DNA of 7,856 nt from Pedosphaera sp. GTDB taxonomy: Bacteria > Verrucomicrobiota > Verrucomicrobiae > Limisphaerales > Pedosphaeraceae. The position numbers and the translations under genes were made by a program. This document shows positions 1-5,689 of the stretch, one piece after another; position 1 is the first letter of the stretch; each line of letters starts with the position of its first letter. The stretch lies in contig JAQGPB010000384.1 in NCBI GenBank assembly GCA_028293265.1, positions 1-7,856 of the forward strand, read 5' to 3'. The notes below the pieces were generated by a model. It worked only from the letters and a program-made list of their open reading frames with translations. It was not told the origin of the DNA and did no database searches.

Positions 1-1055
1 GCCGACAAAAGAAATTCCACGCACTTGGTCAACCGGTCCACATTCGGCTTCAGCGAACAAAGCTCATTGCTCAACGCCTCCGGCAGCATCGGGATCACGC
101 GGTCCACCAGGTAAGTCGAATTCCCGCGCTTCTCCGCCTCCACGTCCAGCGCGGTGCCGTGCTTCACATAATGCGAAACATCCGCGATATGCACCCAGAG
201 CTTCCATTGCCCGTTCGGCGCGGATTGCAAACAGATCGCATCATCGAAATCCTTCGCGTCATCCGGATCAATCGTGATCACCTGATGACTGCGGCAATCC
301 GTCCGCCCCGCCAGGTCGCTTGGATCAACGGTGTTGCCCACCCTCGCCGCCTCCTGCAAGACCGGCTTCGGAAAATGCAGCGGCATATTATATTGCCGCA
401 ACACCGAAAGCATGTCCACCCCCTCCTCATCCGGCGCCCCCAGCACCTCGATGATTTCCCCCTCGGGATTGTTGTGCCGCGACGTCCATTCGCGCAACTC
501 CACCACCACCTTGTCCCCCAGGTTCGGCTGACGCCCCACATCCTTCGCCGGCGGCACGGAAATATCGTGCGGAATCCGCGGGTCATCCGGAATCACATAA
601 AGAAACTGCCCGCTGCTCCGTTGCAACGTCCCCACCAGTTGCGTCCGCGCATGCTCCAAAATGCGCATCACCTTCCCCGTCACTTCCTCCTCCGGCCGAC
701 GCTCGCGCCCGCGCGGCGCCACATCCCGCCGCACCAAAACGCGGTCCCCGTTGAACGCCGTCCCCGTGGCATGTTCAGGAATCACAATCTTCGGTGCCTT
801 GGGATCATCCGCCTCCAAAAACCCCTTCCCCTGCCGGTTGATGCGAATCCGTCCCGGCACCAGGTCGGCATCCAGCGCGCGCGCGTAACGGTTCCCCTTG
901 ATCCGCGCAATCTGCCCGGACCGCTCCAGCGCGGCCAGCGTCTTTTGCAACGCCTGCTGCTGGTTCCGCGCCAGCCCGAGCGCGCGCAACAATTCGGGAA
1001 CATTCAGCGGCGCATAATCCGGCCGGCCAAGCAATTTCAAGACCCTTGATTCCAT
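1..1055 (-). CDS. rnr: Ribonuclease R, N-terminal 351 residues (3' end outside window)
   Basis: RNase R is a processive 3'-to-5' exoribonuclease of the RNase II (RNB) family that degrades structured RNA in the cytoplasm. Residues 1-60 form a winged-helix-type N-terminal region, and residues 65-205 fit the two cold-shock domains, with RINRQGKGF near 71-79 typical of the first. The RNB catalytic domain begins near 225. Its metal-binding signature DPDDAKDFDDA lies at 263-273, with D263, D269, D271 and D272 matching the family's catalytic aspartates. Next come WVHIADVSHYV (287-297), RGNSTYLVDRVIPMLPE (310-326) and LCSLKPNVDR (332-341), all diagnostic. The frame runs off the left edge, so the rest of RNB and the S1 domain are not seen. 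The ATG at 1055 is the first in frame after the upstream terminator. No good Shine-Dalgarno is visible, and an in-frame GTG 12 codons upstream is a less likely start. The identification is secure. Confidence 0.96.
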   Translation of the reverse strand, partial: MESRVLKLLGRPDYAPLNVPELLRALGLARNQQQALQKTLAALERSGQIARIKGNRYARALDADLVPGRIRINRQGKGFLEADDPKAPKIVIPEHATGTAFNGDRVLVRRDVAPRGRERRPEEEVTGKVMRILEHARTQLVGTLQRSSGQFLYVIPDDPRIPHDISVPPAKDVGRQPNLGDKVVVELREWTSRHNNPEGEIIEVLGAPDEEGVDMLSVLRQYNMPLHFPKPVLQEAARVGNTVDPSDLAGRTDCRSHQVITIDPDDAKDFDDAICLQSAPNGQWKLWVHIADVSHYVKHGTALDVEAEKRGNSTYLVDRVIPMLPEALSNELCSLKPNVDRLTKCVEFLLS

Positions 1056-1093
1056 TATGGTAGTAAACGTAACAGAGCAGTTCGCTTTCACCA

Positions 1094-1117
1094 CCAAAAA
1101 AAGGGCCAAAGGCCCGC
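1094..1117 (-). terminator. Intrinsic terminator upstream of rnr
   Basis: Read on the minus strand, a perfect GGGCC-TTT-GGCCC hairpin is followed directly by seven T residues, the layout of a rho-independent terminator. It lies about 200 nt beyond the end of the small-gene pair (1320-1828) and only about 40 nt before the rnr start. It probably ends that transcript and isolates rnr, whose own promoter would then have to fit in a very short gap. On the plus strand no T tract follows the stem, so it works in one direction only. Confidence 0.7.
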
Positions 1118-1319
1118 CGCCATGTCAGCCTGGGGCATCACCCTGGTCCTGGGCTCACTGCCTGTTGGCGGCCATTTGCTTGCGAGCAACGCGGACGAAC
1201 TGCAACGTGCTGTTGAACCCCGCTGCCGGGCTGCTGATGTGCAACCCAAAGCGGACCTTGCGGAGTTGGAACGCATCAGCAATAAACTCGACTTGATTGC
1301 AGGCCAGTCGTCACAGGTT

Positions 1320-1598
1320 TTACCATGACCCAAGGTGGATTGCCCCGCGGTGCCTTTGCGCGTGATCGGAGGTGGCGGGAAGAATTTGCCCAAACAACCT
1401 GCGTCTTGTGGCGACGGCCTTGCAGATTTTATCCAGCTCAACAACGGAGCATTGCAGTTTTAATTTTTGGAGGTTATGGGCTGCCATGAGAAGAACCGTT
1501 TCGTCTCGCAGTTTCTGTAGCTCGGCGCTTAATTCAACCGGCGTCAACCTCAATGGCATGTGGTTTTCCATGCGGCTTGGAACATCCTTAAAAGTCAT
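1320..1598 (-). CDS. Small hypothetical protein, second of an ATGA-coupled pair
   Basis: This encodes 92 residues that I do not recognise. The first 60 or so look like a genuine helical protein: LTPVELSAELQKLRDETVLL at 18-37, then a further helix with two cysteines (QCSVVELDKICKAVA). The last 30 residues are basic and less protein-like, so the true end could be altered by a frameshift. The start codon overlaps the stop of the upstream small gene in an ATGA arrangement, which usually means translational coupling. That fits the lack of a clear ribosome binding site (only CAGG two bases before ATG). No membrane segment or known motif is visible. Overlapping small gene pairs are common in toxin-antitoxin modules but also in ordinary operons, and nothing in the sequence proves the former. 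Confidence 0.45.
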   Translation of the reverse strand: MTFKDVPSRMENHMPLRLTPVELSAELQKLRDETVLLMAAHNLQKLKLQCSVVELDKICKAVATRRRLFGQILPATSDHAQRHRGAIHLGSW

Positions 1599-1828
1599 GG
1601 CCTGTTGTTCGCTGGCACATTGATCCGGAGGTCATACATTGGGTCGCCGAAACTCATTATGACTTCACATTGGCGCATGCCGGACTTGGACGCGAACAGG
1701 CAGGCATCAACCACGTGTACAAAATTCTTTGCGAGATAAATTTCATCTGTCCAGGCGTCCCATGCTTGGAAGTAAAGTTGCGTCTTCCTGCTTTGAATCA
1801 CAACCTTGTAATCCGTCCTGTGAGACAT
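1595..1828 (-). CDS. Small hypothetical protein, first of an ATGA-coupled pair
   Basis: This encodes 77 residues with no recognised family. The composition is protein-like: an N-terminal segment rich in beta-formers (YKVVIQSRKTQLYFQAW), an acidic and aromatic middle (DAWTDEIYLAKNFVHVVDACLF), two cysteines (about residues 43 and 53) and a short polar tail. The ATG at 1828 is preceded by TTTAAGGCA, so an AAGG lies unusually close to the start. An AT-rich TATAAA (minus strand, 1846-1841) could serve as a -10 box about 13 nt before the start. The coding region is less GC-rich than rnr and glgA, which may mean later acquisition. Its stop overlaps the next gene's ATG. A hypothetical function is all that can be assigned. 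Confidence 0.5.
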   Translation of the reverse strand: MSHRTDYKVVIQSRKTQLYFQAWDAWTDEIYLAKNFVHVVDACLFASKSGMRQCEVIMSFGDPMYDLRINVPANNRP

Positions 1829-2319
1829 TGCCTTAAACTATTTATAAGCATCTAATCAAGTAAAGCGGATTTTTTGGGGTGTTTACCCCACGCCCGCGTC
1901 TCGAAACTGACGGGGTGATACACACCGCAAACTGGAGCCTTGACAGAAATGATGTGGCGGGGCGGACGGTGACCTTATAACAGTTCAAGTTTGGTTTCAA
2001 TGATGGGGTAGAAAAATTTGGTTCTGAGTTCCGGGTTTTGCGGCCAAGCGGCGGGAAGCGAACTTTTGGAGTGCGGAGTGGGGGCAGGCTCCCGTCCGGG
2101 ATGCGGCCGGGCGGAGCCAGTAATTGGGGAGCGCGCCCGCCCCGGGGGCAGTTCGGCGCGCCCCCGCGCCGAACACCGGTGGACGTGCAAAAGCCCACTG
2201 AGCGCGGGCTCGTCCATCGCGGGGCCAAAGGCGGGGCGCCGTTGGCTGCGCCCGGGGGCGGGCGCGCTCCCCTTTTTCAATTGAAGCGTCATCCGTTGGT
2301 GGTTGCCGGGTCAGGTTTG
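1829..2319. other. Gene-free region between the 412-residue gene and the small-gene pair
   Basis: No frame here looks like a real protein; the open frames are Arg/Pro/Gly-rich and caused by high GC. From left to right it holds a perfect TGGGGT-GTTT-ACCCCA palindrome (1875-1890), about 47 nt upstream of the small-gene pair and a possible operator. Next is a moderately AT-rich stretch to about 2040, then two units of the window's heptamer repeat (agtgcgg/agtgggg, 2070-2083). A small hairpin with ggctcc/ggagcc arms (2087-2092 and 2113-2118) follows, and then the large folded element at 2126-2277. The last 40 bp run to the stop codon of the 412-residue gene with no obvious U-tailed terminator for it. 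Confidence 0.7.
2126..2277 (+). other. Multi-hairpin self-complementary element ending in a T tract
   Basis: A perfect 18-bp inverted repeat (2126-2143 with 2255-2272) closes a 147-bp unit. Inside are three further stems. Hairpin A has ten perfect pairs, 2151-2160 with 2165-2174, around a CCCC loop. Hairpin B pairs 2177-2185 with 2211-2219 (eight Watson-Crick pairs and one G-T) and continues as AGCCC/GGGCT (2192-2196 with 2206-2210), with a 6-nt bulge and a 9-nt loop. Hairpin C pairs 2234-2239 with 2248-2253. Together they make a four-way-junction-like fold. On the plus strand the closing stem is followed by TTTTT, terminator-like; on the minus strand it is followed by AATTAC. It could be a structured RNA, a strong terminator or a REP/MITE-type DNA repeat. 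I recognise no named family. The pairing is seen directly and the role is unknown. Confidence 0.6.
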
Positions 2320-3558
2320 TCATCGGCGCTGGTTGAGGCTCTTCATGTAGCGGGCGACGGGGTCGAGCATTTCGGCCCGTTTCTGGGCACGGGCCTCGGC
2401 CTGGGACTTTTCGTAGCTCACCCGGTATTGCTCGTTCTCGATTTCGCGCTGGCGGTCGCGCTCGGCCTCGGCGGCCTGGCGGGCCTCGGCCTCCTGGCGG
2501 GATTGCTGCACGGCCCGCTGCATCTCCTCGGCGGCCCGCGCCTCCCGGATCGCTTCCTCGGCAATGCGCTCCTGGACGCGCTGGAAGGTTTCATCAGCCA
2601 GGCGCTGGCGCTCGGCCTCGCCCACCTCCGGGGGCAGGGCTTTGATGGATTCCATGGCCTCCTTCTGGGCCTGATTTTCGGGCAGAATCGAGTGGCTGCA
2701 TTTGCCAAAGAGCTTGAAGCATTCCCGGTTGGACCACTGGTTGAATCTAAACTCCTCCCCGGCATCGCCCTGCTCCTCCAGGGCGGCCTCCGCCGCCACC
2801 CGGTCGGCCTCGGCCTGCTCCCGGGAGGCCAGCTTGGCGTGGGCCCGCAGGTTGGTGTCCCACTTTTCGCGGGCCAGGTCGTGCTGGGACTGGCGGATCT
2901 GGTTTTCCTGGAGCTTGACGGCGGTGCGGGATTCATTGGCCTGGTGGCGCATCAGCAGGCTGGCGAAAAAGCCCCATTGCTTGGTCTGGTGGGGCTGGGT
3001 GGTGACCTGGTTTAAGAAGAGCTGGGCGACGACCTTCATGCCCGCCTCGCAGAGTTCGTGGATGGTGAGGTCGGTGGCGGCTTCGATGGCTTTGACCTGT
3101 TGTTTTCCCAGGAGGAGGGCGCTGACGGTGCGCTCTTTTCCCGCCCGCTCGGCGAAGCGGCGCAGGCTGGTGATGGAGCCTTGGAAGCCGAGTTCCTTTT
3201 GGGCGCGTTCAAAGGCGTTGCTGTAGGAGAGGTTTTCCTCAAAGAGCCAGGTTTCGAGCTGGGCGCGGGCTTTGGGTTTTAGCTGGTTCCAGGTGGCGTT
3301 GGAGCGGACTTTCTTGAGCAATGAATTGGGAGTGCGGAGTGCGGAATGCGGAGTGGAGGCGGGAGCGATGGTTGCAGAGGTTGCGTCGTGGGGATTAGGA
3401 GCTATGTCGGCCCCTCGCCCCGCTCCGGCGTCGCGGGGCGAGGGAGAAGAAGCGGCGGCCGCGGGGGCGTCTGGTGTGCGCGGCGGGGGCGCGGAGTCCG
3501 GGGCGAGAGTTGGGGCATCATCAACTTTGGATTTTGATTTAACATTCTTAGTCTTCAT
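2320..3558 (-). CDS. Hypothetical coiled-coil protein with helix-turn-helix-like segment
   Basis: This encodes 412 residues in three parts. Residues 1-85 are disordered: a Lys-rich start, then Pro/Ala/Ser-rich sequence containing SPSPRDAGAGRG (38-49) and STPHSALRTPNS (68-79), both translations of DNA repeats found elsewhere in the window. Residues 90-145 (LKPKARAQLETWLF... then SYSNAFERAQKELGF... and SITSLRRFAERAGKER) look like a helix-turn-helix DNA-binding segment. It loosely resembles the small-terminase-like DUF3486 (phage Mu gp27) layout, but this is only a suggestion. Residues 155-205 are helical. Residues 210-265 and 310-400 are Glu/Ala/Arg/Gln-rich coiled coil, separated by a Cys-containing segment (CFKLFGKC, 280-287). 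No strong ribosome binding site precedes ATG 3558. A start at TTG 3321 would drop the repeat-derived tail. A palindrome lies upstream at 3596-3612. No phage neighbours are visible. Confidence 0.85.
   Translation of the reverse strand: MKTKNVKSKSKVDDAPTLAPDSAPPPRTPDAPAAAASSPSPRDAGAGRGADIAPNPHDATSATIAPASTPHSALRTPNSLLKKVRSNATWNQLKPKARAQLETWLFEENLSYSNAFERAQKELGFQGSITSLRRFAERAGKERTVSALLLGKQQVKAIEAATDLTIHELCEAGMKVVAQLFLNQVTTQPHQTKQWGFFASLLMRHQANESRTAVKLQENQIRQSQHDLAREKWDTNLRAHAKLASREQAEADRVAAEAALEEQGDAGEEFRFNQWSNRECFKLFGKCSHSILPENQAQKEAMESIKALPPEVGEAERQRLADETFQRVQERIAEEAIREARAAEEMQRAVQQSRQEAEARQAAEAERDRQREIENEQYRVSYEKSQAEARAQKRAEMLDPVARYMKSLNQRR
3331..3358. repeat. Heptamer tandem repeat inside the 412-residue gene
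   Basis: Four 7-bp units (agtgcgg, agtgcgg, aatgcgg and a degenerate agtggag) lie in tandem. The same heptamers occur in non-coding DNA at 2070-2083 and 5690-5717. Here they are read on the minus strand within the gene as residues about 67-76, giving the STPHSALRTPNS-type peptide. Confidence 0.85.
3412..3451. repeat. GC-rich palindromic repeat inside the 412-residue gene (copy 1)
   Basis: Perfect 11-bp arms, ccctcgccccg (3412-3422) and cggggcgaggg (3434-3444), flank an 11-nt loop. The right arm runs into gagggagaagaa (3440-3451), a 12-mer shared exactly with two non-coding copies at 3886-3897 and 4072-4083. On the minus strand it encodes part of the disordered tail (about residues 39-49). 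Confidence 0.8.
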
Positions 3559-3595
3559 ATACCCGCCATTTTATCACGTGGGTGCCCCTGTAATG

Positions 3596-3612
3596 AAACC
3601 TACGGTAGGTTT
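3596..3612. promoter_or_regulatory. 17-bp palindrome upstream of the 412-residue gene, possible operator
   Basis: The sequence aaacctac-g-gtaggttt is a perfect inverted repeat with 8-bp arms around a single base. It lies about 38 bp upstream of the ATG at 3558, overlapping the region where a -35 box would be expected. This size and position suit binding by a dimeric repressor. Whether the helix-turn-helix-like product of the gene itself binds there is only a guess. Confidence 0.4.
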
Positions 3613-3823
3613 GACACGTTTTTTTATTTGGATGAATCTTTGTGAAAAAAAGGCGGATGGGGGCAATGTTTGCAGAGGTTTGGTGCTTTCGTGAAAACAC
3701 ACGTTTTTTGACGCGTGAAAAATACTTTTTTCCCTACATGGGAAAAGGGGCGCTTTTCTGCATAAGGATGGCTACTTTGCGATTTTAGTCAAGGAATAAG
3801 CAGCCCCTATTCATGAACCCGGA

Positions 3824-3844
3824 AACATCGAACATCGAACATCG
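3824..3844. repeat. Triple tandem heptamer aacatcg
   Basis: Three exact copies of the 7-bp unit aacatcg lie in tandem between genes. Its reverse strand translates as FDVRCSMF-like peptide, a pattern I associate with dispersed repeats in verrucomicrobial genomes. The unit differs from the agtgcgg family but has the same 7-bp period. Confidence 0.8.
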
Positions 3845-3857
3845 AAAGAGGAAAATC

Positions 3858-3897
3858 CCCTCTCCCCGCTCGTGCCTCGCAGGGAGAGGGAGAAGAA
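3858..3897. repeat. GC-rich palindromic repeat (copy 2)
   Basis: Perfect 9-bp arms ccctctccc (3858-3866) and gggagaggg (3882-3890) enclose a 15-nt loop. The trailing gagggagaagaa (3886-3897) is identical to the end of copy 1 within the 412-residue gene, which marks both as members of one dispersed family. Confidence 0.8.
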
Positions 3898-3944
3898 GGC
3901 TCGCGGGGACGCTCGCCCCACCGGCGCTGGAATGTTTGGGCCGG

Positions 3945-4118
3945 CCTTAGAGCCTATCCCGATAGACGTGGCATCCCCTTCACCCCAGTCCAATGGCTTC
4001 CCAAGCCCGCCACGAGTCAGTTTCCCCAAAGGAGACGAACGCTTCGCGTTACGTGGTCCCCCGATGGGGGCGAGGGAGAAGAAAGAAGGCGTTTCTCCAA
4101 CCGGGATAGGCTCTCAGG
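3945..4118. mobile_element. MITE-like element with 13-bp perfect terminal inverted repeats
   Basis: The sequence agagcctatcccg (3949-3961) is matched by its exact complement (4102-4114). Including flanks, 16 of 17 positions pair (3945-3961 with 4102-4118). The enclosed 140 bp has no credible coding frame and includes a third member of the palindromic repeat family (ccccc-gat-ggggg at 4058-4070, then gagggagaagaa at 4072-4083). Paired ends around a short non-coding core are typical of miniature elements moved by a transposase encoded elsewhere. I see no clear target-site duplication, so it could be a structural repeat instead. Confidence 0.5.
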
Positions 4119-4129
4119 TGTGGTCGGCA

Positions 4130-4429
4130 TCAAGGGAGTTTGGCGGCAAGTACTTCGGCCTTCTCGATGTCGGGCGATTCGGCGAAAAGTTCAGGGGCTT
4201 TCGATTTCAGCGCCCTGGCGACTTTGCCGGAGAGATGGGCTTGCCGGCCGGAGTCGTCGGGGAAGGCATCAAAGATGCCGAAGGTGGATTTGCCGAGGCG
4301 CAGGGCAAACCAGGCGGTGGTTGCAGGTTCTTGCTCGACGAGTTGCAGCCCGTCTCGGAGGAATTTTTCCACGTCAGCTTCTTTCCCGGGCTTGGCCTCG
4401 AGCCGGACAAACAATGCTTCACTGATCAT
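4130..4429 (-). CDS. Antibiotic biosynthesis monooxygenase (ABM) domain protein
   Basis: The 99 residues match the length and layout of the ABM/YgiN-like dimeric ferredoxin-fold family. There is a first beta strand (ALFVRLEAKPGKE), a helix (DVEKFLRDGLQLVEQEP), central strands TTAWFALRLGKSTFGIFDAF (37-56) and the helix DDSGRQAHLSGKVARAL (58-74) with the family's typical H65 region. Members oxidise small quinone- or polyketide-like substrates without cofactor, or have no known substrate; the specific reaction here cannot be told. AAGGAG lies about 8 nt before ATG 4429, the best ribosome binding site in the window, so the start is firm. It lies 80 bp downstream of the 346-residue gene, beyond a terminator, and probably has its own promoter. 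The product looks cytoplasmic, with no signal peptide. Confidence 0.85.
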   Translation of the reverse strand: MISEALFVRLEAKPGKEADVEKFLRDGLQLVEQEPATTAWFALRLGKSTFGIFDAFPDDSGRQAHLSGKVARALKSKAPELFAESPDIEKAEVLAAKLP

Positions 4430-4496
4430 AATTTTTATCTCCTTTTTGGTCCATCCTGAATTGCAATGTGACGCCTTGGCATAATCGCACGGGTTG

Positions 4497-4521
4497 AAGA
4501 AAAAGCCAATTATTTATTGGC
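4497..4521 (-). terminator. Intrinsic terminator overlapping the stop codon of the 346-residue gene
   Basis: On the minus strand GCCAAT-AAATA-ATTGGC forms a 6-bp stem with a 5-nt loop, followed by TTTTTCTTC. The 5' arm and loop contain the last codons (N, K) and the TAA stop of the upstream gene, so the hairpin is partly coding. The stem is AT-containing and short, so strength may be modest, but position and T tract fit. Confidence 0.6.
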
Positions 4522-5550
4522 CGCAGGCAGTTGCATTTTGTCCGCAGCGACGGGGATGGTCAAATCGGTGTCGAAGGAATTACTGACGAGGCGCAGGATG
4601 GTGGGAGCGGAAAGTTCCAGCACCAGCGTGGGCGCCTCGCGCGTCGAAACGGCGAATTGCAGACGGGCCGCGTCACCGGTTTCAGTCAGGGTGGGCGGCA
4701 AGGGGGGACTGGAACTCATGGAGGCAAAGTTCAATATCCGCGCCGTTTGTTTGTAAGTGCCGGCTTCCACCGTGACGTTGCCGCTGGAGGAGGAGCCTGT
4801 GGTTTGGAAAAAAAGCGTGAGAATGTAACCCGTCCCGGCGGGAGTCAACGTGCGATTGATCAACGACAGCTTGACCGGCGCGTCCGCAGTTGCATCTGAA
4901 GGCGTCGCCGGCGCTGGCGTTGGTCTCGTCACGGGCGTAACGGCCGCCTGGACTACTGGAGCCTGAGCGGGAATTGGCGTCTGGGCGGCCACAACCGGAG
5001 CTGGCGGCGGAATTCTGCGCTGTGCCGCCCGGGCGTCAGTTTCGAGTTGCGCAATGGCGTTGCTTGACCGGGCGAGTTCGGTGTTGGCCAGGTCAAGCGC
5101 ATCCTGAAACGCCTCCAAGGCGGGCCGCACGCCATTCGTAAAAATGTCGGTTGCCCGGTCCCGGGCGGCCTGCTCGATGGCGGCCTTAATTTTTGGCTGC
5201 CGGAATTCCAGCGCGATCTGATTTGAAATTTGGCCGAAGGCAGCGCCGATGTGGTTGGTCGCGTCCTGCTGCAAAGCAGCCAGATAAGTTTTGGCCCTGG
5301 CATCTATAACCCGGTCCGCAACCAAGACCACGGCCCAAGCCGCTCCGCCCACGATCAAGAGCAACGCCGCCCAAAATTTCCATGAGCCAAATACCTGGCT
5401 GACCAGCAGGCTCAATTGTTCTGGCGTCAGGCCCGCCGGGGACGGTTCGACTTCCACGAATGGCACCCGGCAATCCGGGCATTGCACGAGCAACCGGTCA
5501 TGCGCCTTTCTGCCGCATTGCGGACAGTGCCTGTTTATCACGCTTGGCAT
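4510..5550 (-). CDS. Zinc-ribbon, single-pass membrane protein with beta-rich C-terminal domain
   Basis: I do not recognise the family of this 346-residue protein, but its architecture is clear. C9-x2-C12 and C24-x2-C27 form an N-terminal zinc ribbon. A hydrophobic segment at about 59-78 (FWAALLLIVGGAAWAVVLVA) is a likely single transmembrane helix. Residues 80-178 are helical and probably coiled (repeated IEQAARDRATDIF, LDLANTELARSSNAIAQLE). Residues 180-228 are a Pro/Ala/Val/Thr linker. Residues 228-346 are beta-rich, with alternating Thr/Leu/Val strands and no cysteines. By the positive-inside rule the zinc ribbon is probably cytoplasmic and the beta domain periplasmic; that is inference. 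No ribosome binding site is evident. A TATAGG lies four bases before ATG 5550 with TTGCAC 19 bp further up, which would give a leaderless mRNA if used. A terminator overlaps the stop codon. Confidence 0.85.
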   Translation of the reverse strand: MPSVINRHCPQCGRKAHDRLLVQCPDCRVPFVEVEPSPAGLTPEQLSLLVSQVFGSWKFWAALLLIVGGAAWAVVLVADRVIDARAKTYLAALQQDATNHIGAAFGQISNQIALEFRQPKIKAAIEQAARDRATDIFTNGVRPALEAFQDALDLANTELARSSNAIAQLETDARAAQRRIPPPAPVVAAQTPIPAQAPVVQAAVTPVTRPTPAPATPSDATADAPVKLSLINRTLTPAGTGYILTLFFQTTGSSSSGNVTVEAGTYKQTARILNFASMSSSPPLPPTLTETGDAARLQFAVSTREAPTLVLELSAPTILRLVSNSFDTDLTIPVAADKMQLPAANK

Positions 5551-5630
5551 CTAGCCTATAAAACCATATCGCAGTCACGGTGCAAGATAGATTCATCCCA
5601 GCCATCCCCCCTCCCCCCCCCTCGAAAAAG

Positions 5631-5657
5631 GCGGAAAGAGCGGAAAGAGCGGAAACA
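5631..5657. repeat. Triple 9-bp tandem repeat gcggaaaga
   Basis: Two exact units (gcggaaaga) and one with a single change (gcggaaaca) lie in tandem directly after a long C-rich tract. The reverse strand reads as a Ser/Ala/Leu repeat (SALSAL), but the reading frame around it is not gene-like. Confidence 0.8.
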
Positions 5658-5689
5658 GCAGGAAAAACAGGCCTTTTGAGAAAGTGGGG

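Larger units (their letters stand above)
3559..4129. other. Gene-free, repeat-rich region upstream of the 412-residue gene
   Basis: No credible gene is present. The left half (3559-3820) is AT-rich and holds the 3596-3612 palindrome, a TTTTCCC-TACAT-GGGAAAA hairpin (3728-3746) and three scattered GTGAAAA motifs (near 3640, 3691 and 3715). The right half (3820-4129) is GC-rich and made of dispersed repeats: a triple aacatcg array, two copies of the palindromic repeat family and a MITE-like unit with terminal inverted repeats. A possible minus-strand promoter for the 412-residue gene (TTCATT, 18 bp, TAAAAT) lies near 3570-3600, but the match to consensus is weak. Confidence 0.7.

Noticed and set aside
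159..1049. 296-codon plus-strand open frame
   Set aside because: It is antisense to rnr across the catalytic signature, with an Arg/His/Pro-rich product.
1088..1444. 118-codon minus-strand open frame
   Set aside because: It reads straight through the terminator hairpin and T tract, and is Ser/Arg/Pro-rich without recognisable features.
1842..2323. Several minus-strand open frames of 100-130 codons
   Set aside because: They cross the hairpin element and repeats, use Arg/Pro/Gly-rich composition, and no frame is favoured over the others.
2038..3015. 325-codon plus-strand open frame
   Set aside because: It runs through the folded element and antisense to the coiled-coil gene. Its Leu/Gly-rich hydrophobic sequence is the complement of Glu/Ala/Arg codons.
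3554..3567. Four-codon frame overlapping the start of the 412-residue gene by ATGA
   Set aside because: ATG GCG GGT ATA TGA just upstream could be a coupling leader, but so short a frame occurs by chance and has no ribosome binding site.
3611..3645. TTGACA followed by a T-rich spacer on the plus strand as a promoter
   Set aside because: No acceptable -10 box at the right distance and no plus-strand gene downstream.
3872..4459. 195-codon plus-strand open frame
   Set aside because: The first half is repeat DNA and the second half is antisense to the ABM gene, which has a strong ribosome binding site and a recognisable fold.
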